From Planctellipticum variicoloris (GTDB lineage Bacteria > Planctomycetota > Planctomycetia > Planctomycetales > Planctomycetaceae), in the NCBI RefSeq assembly GCF_030622045.1, contig NZ_CP130886.1:930001-994000 (forward strand): a DNA stretch of 64,000 nucleotides, in the 5' to 3' direction. Below the pieces are notes generated by a model. The model saw nothing but the letters and a program-made list of their open reading frames with translations. It had not been told where the DNA came from and did not search any database. Below are positions 19,265 to 28,026 of the stretch, in pieces. Made by a program: the position numbers and the translations under genes. Position 1 is the stretch's first letter. Each line of letters starts with the position of its first letter.

Positions 19265-20637
19265 TAAAGCCCTGCGATGCTGCTGATGATCGATGACGCA
19301 ATCCCGGACGTCTCGTCTCCGGTCCACATCGTGGCGACCCCTTCATAGGCCATCCAGCCGTTGACCGCCAGGATCAACGACGCAGCCGCCAGACCGACTA
19401 CGGAACCGATCCCCCAGGATGGTTCGCGGGGACCGCGCGACTTGGCCGCGACCGGAGCGAATTCGTCGTCGAAGGTCTCGGCTTCGCCAAACGATTCGTC
19501 GCTGGCTTCGAACACTTCTTCCAGCTCGTCGACGCCGTCGTCGTCCGAAATCGCTTCAATCAGTTCGGCGCTGCTTCCCGACGCTCCGTCGAGTTCATCC
19601 ACGATGTCCAGGTCCTGGACCGAATCGCTGCCGGTGGCAAACTGATCCGACAGGGACCCCGATTTCGCCGGAGCCGACTTGCCGCTGGGGGGCTGCAGGA
19701 AGCCCATCACGTCCTCGTCCTCATCGTTGAGTTCGAGCTCCAGCGTCTGCTCGCTGTGCAGTTCATCGCCGAGCAGAATCTCGCTCGATGGCGACGGCGC
19801 CAGTTCGTATTCCGTCTTCGACGAGTGATCCAGGGCGATGCCGCTGTCCCCGGGGGACATGGAAATTCCGCTGTCCCCGGCCGTCAGCGACAATCCGCTG
19901 TCGTCCTTCGTCAGCGAAATTCCGCTCTCGCCGGGGTCGAGGGTGGGGCCGACCGTGCTGGACAGCGACAACCCGCTCTCCGAACCTGGCGCTGCCATCA
20001 CCGACGACTCGCCCCCCTCGAAAATGCTGCTCGATCCGCTGTGAAGCGTACTTTCGTCCGTGGCGAGGGTCAGGCTGTCGTCCTCTTCCTCGGTCACGCC
20101 CGTTTCCTGCGGCGGAGCCATTTCCGTGCTGGAGCCGAAATCCAGCATGCTCCCCGAACCGACGAAGCTCGTCGATGACTCCGATCCTTGAACCAGAATG
20201 TCGCTGTCGCTGCGATCCCCCTCGGCCGGTTCCAGAATCGCGTTGTCGCCGCTGGAGGCGGGCGTGGCGAAGCTCTGCAGCTCCGGGCCGCTTCCCGATC
20301 CGCCTTCCAGGGGAGACGACTTGCTGATCATCGTCGGCTGCTCGGACAGCGCGTCCTCATCAATGTCGACGTCCAGGAATTGCAGATCGTCGCCTCCCAG
20401 CGTCAGCCCGTGCGACGATTCGTCCGTCAGAATCGACGAATCCAGCGTCTGCCGGTCACCGGCGCCGGAGAACTTCCCCTCGGAAGCCAGTTGTTCCACG
20501 TCTTCCCGGCGGAACTTGGCGGTCCCCCGATCCATCAACTGGCGCAGATCTCCATTCGCGACGAGGCTCTGCAGACCTTCCGGAGAAACTCCGTAGAGCG
20601 ACATGACTTCTTCAGCGGAAAGAAATTTGCGTGCCAT
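19261..20637 (-). CDS. Acidic repeat protein: excisionase-like N-terminus, low-complexity middle, C-terminal membrane helix
   Basis: The 458-residue protein begins with a winged-helix/MerR-like module (MARKFLSAEEVMSLYGVSPE to FRREDVEQLASEGK, residues 1-55) of the type found in excisionase-like DNA-binding domains. Residues 60-400 are very acidic and Ser-rich. Residues of about 219-270 repeat a short unit five times (ESGLSL, ESGISL, DSGLSL, DSGISM, DSGIAL). A single hydrophobic segment lies near 409-431 (GSVVGLAAASLILAVNGWMA), with a short tail. This predicts a tail-anchored protein with its possible DNA-binding module in the cytoplasm. Similar proteins occur in other planctomycetes, but no function is known to me. 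The final stop codon overlaps that of the FGE gene. Confidence 0.82.
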   Translation of the reverse strand: MARKFLSAEEVMSLYGVSPEGLQSLVANGDLRQLMDRGTAKFRREDVEQLASEGKFSGAGDRQTLDSSILTDESSHGLTLGGDDLQFLDVDIDEDALSEQPTMISKSSPLEGGSGSGPELQSFATPASSGDNAILEPAEGDRSDSDILVQGSESSTSFVGSGSMLDFGSSTEMAPPQETGVTEEEDDSLTLATDESTLHSGSSSIFEGGESSVMAAPGSESGLSLSSTVGPTLDPGESGISLTKDDSGLSLTAGDSGISMSPGDSGIALDHSSKTEYELAPSPSSEILLGDELHSEQTLELELNDEDEDVMGFLQPPSGKSAPAKSGSLSDQFATGSDSVQDLDIVDELDGASGSSAELIEAISDDDGVDELEEVFEASDESFGEAETFDDEFAPVAAKSRGPREPSWGIGSVVGLAAASLILAVNGWMAYEGVATMWTGDETSGIASSIISSIAGLY

Positions 20638-21139
20638 AGTGGTCGAAGTCCCTGCCGGAATACCGGCCAGTTCGGTCGGAGATCAGCCGTTTCACAACAT
20701 CGAACCGCGCGTCGCACGATCCGTAACAGTTTGTCATCACAGGAGTTCTGGCCATCGACGGGAATTCTCGATCACGCGACCGTGCAACGCCTGCTTCTGC
20801 AAGACTACGCCGTGAAAAGTGAGGACGCCAGTGGTTTTTTGGCATCGCGTTCGCAAAATCAACAATCAGTGCTAACCTCTGATTCAATATCGCGTTGCGC
20901 CAAGTCCTCCCGTCCCGTTCATCTGGTCCCGGGCCTCCCGTGAAACGGGCGGCGGCGCCTTGGCTGTCGGAGCCGCCGTTCAATCTGATCCTCCCCGTCA
21001 CGACGAAATCGGCCAACGTTTGACGACTGCCCGGCGGAACGTTATCCTCCTGCGTTCCGAAAGTGGCGAGGTTCTGCCATCCGCCAGGAATCCATCGAGA
21101 GGATCGGCCTGCACTGCATCAGGCCATGGGAGCGTCGAC
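20638..21139. other. Divergent intergenic region upstream of rpsB
   Basis: This 502-bp region lies between the acidic repeat protein gene and rpsB. It holds the rpsB promoter candidate at 21020-21048 and a GC-rich palindromic stretch near 20945-20985. No gene was recognised. A ribosomal-protein leader structure for S2 autoregulation could lie in the about 85-nt 5' leader but could not be confirmed. Confidence 0.5.
21020..21048 (+). promoter_or_regulatory. Sigma70-like promoter for rpsB-tsf-pyrH
   Basis: A TTGACG box (21020-21025) and a TATCCT box (21043-21048) are separated by 17 bp, the optimal spacing. They lie about 90 bp before the rpsB start. This is the best sigma70-like promoter noticed in the window. 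Confidence 0.65.
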
Positions 21140-21886
21140 GTGTCCGAGATCGTGGTGAAAGACTTTCTGGAAGCGGGAATTCATTACGGACACCGGACCA
21201 GCCGGTGGAATCCGCGGATGCGCCCGTATATCTACGGTCGTCGGAATCTGATCCACATCATCGATATCAAGGAAACCGTTCGCGGTCTCCTGAGAGCCAA
21301 ACGCTACCTGCAGAAGGTCGCCTCGCAAGGGAGCCTCGTGCTGTTCGTCGGCACCAAAAAGCAGGCCTCCGACAGCATCAAGGAATTCTCGACCGCCTGC
21401 GGCATGCCGTACGTCGATTATCGCTGGCTCGGCGGGATCTTCACCAACTTCCGGACGATCCGCAATCGGATGAAGCGTCTGGAAGAACTCGATCGGATCT
21501 TCAATTCGGGCGAGATTGAGACGTACTCGAAGAAGCGGCAGTCCTCGCTGATCCGTGAGCATCGGAAGATGCTCCGGAACCTGAACGGGCTGCGGGAAAT
21601 GAACCGCCTTCCGGAAGCGATGGTGATCGTCGATCCGCGGAAAGAGCACAACGCCGTCCACGAAGCCCGCCTGATGGGCATCAAGGTCATCGGCCTGCTC
21701 GATACCGACTGCAATCCGGACGATATCGATCTGCCGATCCCCGGAAACGACGACAGCATTCGCTCGATTCAACTGGTGCTCAAGCACCTGACGGAAGCGA
21801 TTCAGGAAGGTCGCAGCGCCCTGCCGCAGGATGCCTCCGGCAAGGATCAGGAGATCGAGCACAAGGCCGTTCCGTCCTTGTCCTAG
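21140..21886 (+). CDS. rpsB: 30S ribosomal protein S2
   Basis: The 248-residue protein begins (V)[26 protein letters not shown], the typical S2 start including the AGxHxGH(R/Q)xxxWNP motif, and continues with [13 protein letters not shown] and YVDYRWLGG. The GTG at 21140 is chosen because GGGAG lies 7 nt upstream and S2 homologues begin here; the frame is open for 60 codons upstream without coding character. It binds the small subunit near the head-body junction. It is the first gene of an rpsB-tsf-pyrH cluster, the usual bacterial order. Confidence 0.97.
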   Translation: MSEIVVKDFLEAGIHYGHRTSRWNPRMRPYIYGRRNLIHIIDIKETVRGLLRAKRYLQKVASQGSLVLFVGTKKQASDSIKEFSTACGMPYVDYRWLGGIFTNFRTIRNRMKRLEELDRIFNSGEIETYSKKRQSSLIREHRKMLRNLNGLREMNRLPEAMVIVDPRKEHNAVHEARLMGIKVIGLLDTDCNPDDIDLPIPGNDDSIRSIQLVLKHLTEAIQEGRSALPQDASGKDQEIEHKAVPSLS

Positions 21887-22016
21887 GGAGCGCCGAACCC
21901 TGCCGGACGCTCCGTGTCCGAGGAACGGGGCGTCAACTTTGAACGACTCACGCTGCCGCGACCGGGATAACGGCCGCGGCGGCTTTCTTTGACGACATCG
22001 ACGAGGAGATGGACTC

Positions 22017-22847
22017 ATGGCCGAGATCTCGGCTGCGACAGTCAAGGCGCTGCGCGATCTGACCGACCTGCCCATGATGGATTGCAAGCGGGCTCTGACC
22101 GAGGCCGGCGGCGACCAGGACAAGGCAATTTCGCTGCTCAAGGAATGGGGCAAGAAGGTCTCCATCAAGCGGGCGGAAAACGCTACGTCCGAGGGCCTGA
22201 TCCGCGTGCTCGTCGCCGACGACGGCAGCGCCGGCGCTATGATTGAGCTGCAGTGCGAGTCGGCCCCGGTTGCGAAAGCCGACGACTTTGTCCTGCTCGC
22301 CGATCAATGCGTCAAGCAGCTCCTCAACGGTCCCGGCGCCGCGACCCCCGCCGAGCTGCTCGCCCAGGCGGCTCCGGACGTCCCCGGAAAAACGCTGGCC
22401 CAGCTTCTCGAAGACGTGCAGAACAAGATTCGCGAGAAGATGCTGCTGGCGCGGATTCTGAAGGTCGCCGGACCGGTCGGCGGATACGCACATCACGACG
22501 GCAAGACCGGCGTTCTGGCGCAGGGCGAAGGCAAGGCCGACGCCGTGCTTCGCGACGTCGCCATGCACGTCGCCGCTCTCCGTCCGCAAGCAACCCATCC
22601 GGAAGAGCTTCCGGCCGAAACGGTCACGGCGGAGCGCGATCGGCTGACGCAGGAAGCAACCGCCTCCGGCAAGCCGGCGAACATTGTCGAGAAGATTGTC
22701 GACGGCCGCATGAAGACGTTCTTTGCCGAGCAGGGCGTGCTCGTCCACCAGCTCTTCGCGAAGGATGACAGCAAGACCGTCAGCCAGGCGCTTGCCGAAA
22801 AAGGCCTCAAGGCCAAGGGCTTCATTCGCTGGGTTCTCGGCAATTGA
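22017..22847 (+). CDS. tsf: Translation elongation factor Ts
   Basis: The 276-residue protein has the N-terminal UBA-like domain (AATVKALRDLTDLPMMDCKRALTEAGGDQDKAISLL) and the EF-Tu-interacting core with the DFVLLADQ and HVAALRPQ segments. It ends with KGFIRWVLGN. It promotes GDP release from EF-Tu. GAGGAG precedes the ATG. It lies 130 bp after rpsB and 141 bp before pyrH, in the standard cluster; a hairpin between tsf and pyrH could adjust expression of pyrH. Confidence 0.97.
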   Translation: MAEISAATVKALRDLTDLPMMDCKRALTEAGGDQDKAISLLKEWGKKVSIKRAENATSEGLIRVLVADDGSAGAMIELQCESAPVAKADDFVLLADQCVKQLLNGPGAATPAELLAQAAPDVPGKTLAQLLEDVQNKIREKMLLARILKVAGPVGGYAHHDGKTGVLAQGEGKADAVLRDVAMHVAALRPQATHPEELPAETVTAERDRLTQEATASGKPANIVEKIVDGRMKTFFAEQGVLVHQLFAKDDSKTVSQALAEKGLKAKGFIRWVLGN

Positions 22848-22896
22848 GAAGCGTTGCGGACGCCATCGTGGACGATTCCGTTTGACAGATGATCGG

Positions 22897-22922
22897 TTCA
22901 GGGGGCGATGTCGCCCCCTGAA
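22897..22922 (+). terminator. Hairpin between tsf and pyrH
   Basis: TTCAGGGGGC (22897-22906) pairs perfectly with GCCCCCTGAA (22913-22922), and the pairing extends one base into the loop. No T-run follows. It lies 49 nt after the tsf stop and 66 nt before pyrH, so it may partly end transcription or stabilise the tsf message. Confidence 0.6.
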
Positions 22923-22988
22923 TCATTTCCCGGACCAGGCCGAGAGATTCTGACCTGCTCGACGGCCTTGCACGAAGCGAGTTGAAAC

Positions 22989-23729
22989 ATGCCTGACGCC
23001 TCGATGCCCGCCGGAGCACCCGTCTACAAGCGAGTTCTGCTCAAATTGAGCGGCGAGAGCTTCTGTCGTCCGGGCGAATCGGGAATCAGCCTGTCGGAAG
23101 TCTCGATCATCTGCGAGCAGATCAAGCGGGTCGTGGCGACCGGGGTCCAGCTTGCGATCGTCTGCGGCGGCGGCAACATCCTCCGCGGCAAGGAGTTCTC
23201 CGCCTCAAACTCCATCGTGATTCCTTCGACGGCCCACTACATGGGCATGCTCGCCACAGTCATCAACGGACTGGCGCTGCAGGACGCCCTGGAGAGTTTC
23301 GGCGTCGCCACCCGGCTGCAGAGTGCGATCCGCATGGAAGGGGTCGCCGAGCCGTTCATCCGCCGCCGCTGCATCCGCCATCTGGAGAAGGGCCGGGTCG
23401 TCATCCTGGCGGCCGGAACGGGCAGCCCATTCGTGACGACCGACACTGCGGCGGCGCTGCGAGCCCGCGAAATCGACGCCGATGTCGTCGTCAAGGCGAC
23501 TCGCGTCGACGGCATCTATTCGGAAGACCCCCTCAAGAATCCGCACGCGATGCGGTATTCGGAGATTACCTACCAGGACGTTATCCGCCAGGGGCTCCAG
23601 GTCATGGACATGCAGGCCATGCACCACTGCATGGAGCACGGCATCCCCATCGTCGTGCTGAACTACCAGAAGCCCGGCAACATCGAACGCGCGATCGCCG
23701 GCGAACGGATGGGAACCCGCGTCGGGTAG
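22989..23729 (+). CDS. pyrH: UMP kinase (uridylate kinase)
   Basis: The 246-residue protein belongs to the amino-acid-kinase fold. Markers are [10 protein letters not shown] at the start, [46 protein letters not shown] and [15 protein letters not shown]. It phosphorylates UMP to UDP and feeds pyrimidine nucleotide synthesis. In many bacteria frr follows pyrH, but here the next gene is a convergent DUF1501 gene, so frr is not in this cluster. The start has only a weak ribosome binding site; [10 protein letters not shown] a few codons later is an alternative. Confidence 0.97.
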   Translation: MPDASMPAGAPVYKRVLLKLSGESFCRPGESGISLSEVSIICEQIKRVVATGVQLAIVCGGGNILRGKEFSASNSIVIPSTAHYMGMLATVINGLALQDALESFGVATRLQSAIRMEGVAEPFIRRRCIRHLEKGRVVILAAGTGSPFVTTDTAAALRAREIDADVVVKATRVDGIYSEDPLKNPHAMRYSEITYQDVIRQGLQVMDMQAMHHCMEHGIPIVVLNYQKPGNIERAIAGERMGTRVG

Positions 23730-23798
23730 CCTTCCTCAGCGGCCAACTTCCGGGAAGCCGCCTCGCGCTTACGAAGCGGTGTTTGATCGGAGGAAGAG

Positions 23799-23906
23799 AG
23801 TGAACTGTGAGTCGTGAATAGTGCCCATCGCAAAGTGCGGGATGGAATTCCATCCTACCGGTTCTTCATTTTGCACTCATCACTACTCAATACTCACTGT
23901 TCACTT
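23799..23906. repeat. Inverted low-complexity repeat with central palindrome
   Basis: A left arm rich in GTGAA/GTGAGT units (23799-23823) is imperfectly complementary to a right arm rich in CACTCAT/ACTCACT units (23874-23906). Between them sits a perfect 16-bp palindrome (23840-23855, GGATGGAATTCCATCC). The whole could form a cruciform or serve as a two-way terminator between the convergent pyrH and DUF1501 genes. Confidence 0.7.
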
Positions 23907-23946
23907 TCCGGATCTCTCCCGCTCACTTCGCCGTAATTCCGCGAGT

Positions 23947-25320
23947 TCAGCCGAACACGTCCCAGACCGGCTTCCCCGCCGAAATCGGCTGCGGCCGGTC
24001 GAGCCGGTTACGGACTTCGGTGTGGGAGTCGATTCCGAGCGCCGTATACATCGTCGCCGCCAGGTCGTCGAGCAGGACCGGATCTCGATCCGGATAGGCC
24101 GCTTCCCGATCTGACGCCCCATGGACGTAGCCCCGCTTCACCCCGCCCCCCGCCAGCAGCACCGTATAGCACTGCGGCCAGTGGTCCCGGCTGATGTTGG
24201 CATTCAGCTTCGGCGTTCTCCCGAACTCCCCCATCCAGACAATCAGCGTCGAATCCAGCAGCCCGCGCTCGTCGAGGTCTTCGATCAGCGTCGGCAGCGT
24301 CTGGTCCAGCAGCGGCAGATGATACTTCTCCAGAATTGGATACATGCGGGTGTTGTCGAAACCGTGCGTATCCCAGCCGTCTTCCAGCCGCCGTCCGCCG
24401 ATGCTGTCGGCGTAGTAGACATTCACGAACTTCACGCCCGTCTCGACGAGCCGGCGGGCCAACAGACAACTTTGCCCGTACGTCGTCCGCCCGTAACGAT
24501 CCCGAACCGCGGCCGGTTCTGAGGATAAGTCGAACGCCTGCCGGACGCGCGGCGAATTCAGCATGCCGATCGCCCGCGTGTAATAGTCGTCCAGGCCGCG
24601 AGCGGCGGCGGCGTAGTCGAGCAACCCGGCTTGGCGATTGATCAGCCGCTGCATCTCGGTTCGCTGCTGCAGCCGGCCGGCGGTCACGGATCGCGGCAGG
24701 CTCAGCTCCGGCAATGCAAAGTCCGGCGCATTCGGATCGGTCTTCACCAGCAGCGGGTCATGGGCCTTCCCCAGGAAACTGGCATGCTGCCCGGGCGTGA
24801 TCTCGCCGTCGCGAATGACGTACGGATAAGCTACGAACGACGGCAGATCGTCCTGCACGGGAGCAAGGCGGTCGACCACAGAGCCGTACGCCGGGGCCAG
24901 CTCCAGCGTATCGCGCAAGCGGATGTCGTCGACGGGCGGCGCGTACCCCGTCAGAGCATAGTACGACGCGGAATTGTGATTCTTCATCGTGTGGTACACG
25001 CTGCGCAGCAGCGTCACCTTGTGCATCACCTTCGCCATCTGCGGCAGTCGGTCGCAGATGGTGATGCCGGGAGCGCTGGTCTCCATCACCCCGTACTGAC
25101 TGCGGATGCCCTGCGGTGCATCGGGTTTGGGATCGAACGTATCGAGATGGCTCGGTCCGCCGAACTGATACAGAAAAATCACCGACTTCGCCGGCCCGGA
25201 ATGTTGTGAACCGATCTCCTCCGCCTGCATCAGTTTGGGGAGCGTGAGTCCCAGCATCCCCGCCCCGCCAATCTGCAGGGCGGAACGCCGAGTCCAGCGG
25301 GCGATATCAGTCGGCAGCAT
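23947..25320 (-). CDS. DUF1501 exported protein (sulfatase-like fold)
   Basis: The 457-residue protein starts MLPTDIARWTRRSALQIGGAG, with a twin-arginine-like motif, then FLYQFGGPSHLDTFDPKP. This is the hallmark of DUF1501 proteins, distant relatives of alkaline phosphatase/sulfatase-type enzymes. Other family motifs are WDTHGFDN, IVWMGEFGRTPKLN and GRDHWPQCYT-like (SRDHWPQCYTVLLAGGGVKRG). The function is unproven. In planctomycetes these genes sit next to PSD1-type cytochrome genes, as here: the partner ends 233 bp upstream. The frame extends to 25503, but the start at 25320 gives the Tat signal. Confidence 0.92.
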   Translation of the reverse strand: MLPTDIARWTRRSALQIGGAGMLGLTLPKLMQAEEIGSQHSGPAKSVIFLYQFGGPSHLDTFDPKPDAPQGIRSQYGVMETSAPGITICDRLPQMAKVMHKVTLLRSVYHTMKNHNSASYYALTGYAPPVDDIRLRDTLELAPAYGSVVDRLAPVQDDLPSFVAYPYVIRDGEITPGQHASFLGKAHDPLLVKTDPNAPDFALPELSLPRSVTAGRLQQRTEMQRLINRQAGLLDYAAAARGLDDYYTRAIGMLNSPRVRQAFDLSSEPAAVRDRYGRTTYGQSCLLARRLVETGVKFVNVYYADSIGGRRLEDGWDTHGFDNTRMYPILEKYHLPLLDQTLPTLIEDLDERGLLDSTLIVWMGEFGRTPKLNANISRDHWPQCYTVLLAGGGVKRGYVHGASDREAAYPDRDPVLLDDLAATMYTALGIDSHTEVRNRLDRPQPISAGKPVWDVFG

Positions 25321-25553
25321 GGCAGTTTCTCGTTTACGTTCTGGCGGTCTATCAGCAACGATGCACAACGGCCATCGGACTTCCAACGAAAGCAGAAACC
25401 CCCTCACCCCGGCCCACTTCCATCTCGGACAGCGGGCGAGCGAGCAGAAGTCACAAACGCCACGTTCAAACGAAGTGACCCCTGCGTCTTTCGTGGCTCC
25501 CACTCTTCGTCTTCATTCGCGTCCATTCGTGCAATTCGTGGTTGTCACGCCTG
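25321..25553. repeat. Spacer with degenerate TTCGTG short-period repeat
   Basis: Between the PSD1 and DUF1501 genes, 25485-25552 repeats a drifting unit based on ATTCGTG/TTCGTC (for example ATTCGTGCAATTCGTGG). The rest of the spacer shows no gene. The two genes are probably co-transcribed through it, or the repeat marks the end of the PSD1 gene. Confidence 0.6.
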
Positions 25554-27773
25554 CTAATGCCGCAGCAGAAACTCGTGCGAATTCAGCAGCCCCCACGTCA
25601 GGTCTTCCAGGGCCGAGCGTCGATTGGCCGCGCCGTCCAGAGCCGCCTTCGCGGCCCCAAGTTCCTCCGGAGCCGGTTCGCGGGTCAGCGCCGTCCAGTA
25701 AAGCGAGCGGATCAGTTCGTCGGTCGACGCGGACGACTTCGCCAGCCGACCCAGACGGTTGTCGTCGCGGCCGAGCCACCGGTTGAGCAGTTCCCCGCTG
25801 ATCAGCTCAAAGGTCTGATTGAGCGTGGTCTCGTCGGTCCGCTCGCAGTCGCACGACTGCAACCGCGGCGGTTTGCCGAACAGCGTCAGAAAGCTGTCTT
25901 CACGGGTGGGGCGTTGCTCGCGCAATCGGACGGCATGCACGCCGCAGAGCTGCTGCGCACGCATCCCTGCCGGGTAGCCGGCGAATTCCAGCGGGACGTC
26001 CAGCGTCGACGAGACCGAGTCCAGAAGCTGCTCCGCCGAGTACCGTCGGACTTGCGCCCGCGAAAAATTCAGCTCGTCGTCCCGGTTGGAGGCGTTGGGG
26101 ACGGCTGAGAACTGGTAGGTCTGCGAATTGGCGATGAGCCGGACCAGGCGCCGGAAGTCGTAGCCGCTGGACCGCAGCTCCTGCGCCAGGGCCGCCAGCA
26201 GAGCCGGATTCGACGGCGGATTGGTGGCCCGGAAGTCATCCACAGGATCGACAATGCCCCGCCCCAGAATCTGCTGCCAGGTCCGGTTGGCCAGCATCTC
26301 CGCAAACCGCGGATTGTCCGCCGACGTCAACCAGTCGGCGAGCTCCAGCAGCCGATCGGCATCCCCCGCGACGGGCTCTGCCGACTTCGACAGGAACTGC
26401 GGCGGACGAGGCCGGCCCGTTCGAGGATCGGCGACCTCCCCTGCGGACTTCATAAAGACGATCTGCTCGCCGTCGAACTCATGCTTGTCATTGGTATCCC
26501 GTCGACGGTTCTCCAGGACTTTGTAGTCCACGCGGGCGAACAAGTTCGACCAACTGTAGTAATCGTCCTGGGTCCATTGGTCGAACGGATGATTGTGGCA
26601 CTTCGCGCACTGCAGGCGGATGCCCAGAAACAATTGAGCCACACCCTCCGACCGCTCGAAAGGATCACGCATCGCCCGATAGAAATTAGCCGTCGGCTCG
26701 GAGTATGTGCTGCCGCGGGAAGCAATCAGCTCCCGGACCATCGCATCGAGCGGCTTGTTCGTCGCAAAACCGTCGCGCAGCCAGCCGTGAAAAACCTGCG
26801 CCCCTTTGCGGTCGAGCGTCTTCTCCTCAATCCGCAGCATGTCGGCCCAGCGGAGCGCCCACCAGTCTGCAAATTCCGGACGTTCGATCAGCTCGTCAAT
26901 CACGCGGCTCCGTTTGTCCGGCGACGTGTCCGCGACAAACTTTCGGGCGGCTTCAGCCGAGGGAGGCAGGCCGATCAGGTCCAGCGAGACGCGCCGCAGA
27001 AACGTCGCGTCGTCGCTCAGTTCCGACGGTTGAATTCGCACCTGCCGCAATTTTGCGAACACCTGCTCGTCGATTACGTTGGCAGGCTCCGGGCCTGTCC
27101 ATTCCGAGGCATCTCCCTCCGGCAGCAGCAATACGCGGACGGGAGTCTGGGTCTGCAGCAGCCGGACCAGCAGCGTCGTTTCCCCCCGCGCCCAGCCGCG
27201 GACTTCACCGTCCGCCGAAACCTCAATCACCGGCTGCGCCACTTCATAAACGGCTTTCGAAGTCACGTCTTCGACCGCGCCGTCCGAGTACTGGGCGGTC
27301 ACCTGGACCGCCGACTTCCAGTCCGGTCCGGTCAGAATCAGCTCGGCGGGTTCCACAATCAGCGACGTCAGTCGGCGCGTCCCCGCAGCGTCGGCCGGCA
27401 GGCCCGCGGCGATCCAGTCCCGGAGCACTCGATACTCGGGAGAATCCACCGCAAACCGTCGGCCCCCTTCGTGGGCCACCTGCATCGTGGCCTTCAACAG
27501 CACCAGACTCGCGTCGGGGGCGGAAGTATTCGTCCGCCGCGCCTGCCAGTCCCGAGTCAGGACCTGAAAGTCTCCCGCCGGATCCTGACCGCGCAGGGAG
27601 ATCTGGAAGCCCCCCTTCCCCCGTGCGTTCCCGTGACACGTCCCGAGATTGCACCCGGACTTCGACAGCACCGCCATCACGTCGTTGCGAAAGCTGATTG
27701 GCGCCCCTGCCAGACTGATGTCCGCCCCGCCCATGCCGATGACCACCGCCAGCAGCCCCGACAGTCGGGACAT
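25554..27773 (-). CDS. PSD1-type cytochrome protein (DUF1549/DUF1553 with Big-2-like domain)
   Basis: The 739-residue protein has a signal peptide and then a c-type haem motif, CNLGTCHG, near residue 45. A bacterial Ig-like (Big-2) segment follows (VQVTAQYSDGAVEDVTSKAVYEV). DUF1549 comes next (DATFLRRVSLDLIGLPPS, WADMLRIEEKT) and has a second haem-like site, LQCAKCHNHPFDQW. The C-terminal DUF1553 contains MLANRTWQQILGRGIVDPVDDF and ends HEFLLRH. The role is unknown; the family is specific to planctomycetes and relatives and almost always pairs with DUF1501, as here. The ATG at 27773 is chosen over 27812 because it starts the signal peptide directly. Confidence 0.92.
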   Translation of the reverse strand: MSRLSGLLAVVIGMGGADISLAGAPISFRNDVMAVLSKSGCNLGTCHGNARGKGGFQISLRGQDPAGDFQVLTRDWQARRTNTSAPDASLVLLKATMQVAHEGGRRFAVDSPEYRVLRDWIAAGLPADAAGTRRLTSLIVEPAELILTGPDWKSAVQVTAQYSDGAVEDVTSKAVYEVAQPVIEVSADGEVRGWARGETTLLVRLLQTQTPVRVLLLPEGDASEWTGPEPANVIDEQVFAKLRQVRIQPSELSDDATFLRRVSLDLIGLPPSAEAARKFVADTSPDKRSRVIDELIERPEFADWWALRWADMLRIEEKTLDRKGAQVFHGWLRDGFATNKPLDAMVRELIASRGSTYSEPTANFYRAMRDPFERSEGVAQLFLGIRLQCAKCHNHPFDQWTQDDYYSWSNLFARVDYKVLENRRRDTNDKHEFDGEQIVFMKSAGEVADPRTGRPRPPQFLSKSAEPVAGDADRLLELADWLTSADNPRFAEMLANRTWQQILGRGIVDPVDDFRATNPPSNPALLAALAQELRSSGYDFRRLVRLIANSQTYQFSAVPNASNRDDELNFSRAQVRRYSAEQLLDSVSSTLDVPLEFAGYPAGMRAQQLCGVHAVRLREQRPTREDSFLTLFGKPPRLQSCDCERTDETTLNQTFELISGELLNRWLGRDDNRLGRLAKSSASTDELIRSLYWTALTREPAPEELGAAKAALDGAANRRSALEDLTWGLLNSHEFLLRH

Positions 27774-28026
27774 GCTGCAAGCCCAGTTCGATGGCAGGGA
27801 AGTTGGCAGCATCGGCGTCAGATCTCTTCGGCTGGCGAAACTGGCGGTCCGGCAGGGCCATCCATCAATATCGGTCGATGCGGTATTCTATTCCGGGAAC
27901 TTGACCTGCGAAAGGCGTGGTCGGCGAATCCGCCGTGATGGTATTGTCACCTCTGACGCTCCGGAGGATTGTGAGACCGGTAGCCACGTCGTTTGTTTCG
28001 TGAAACTTCAACGAGGGACGCCCCCT

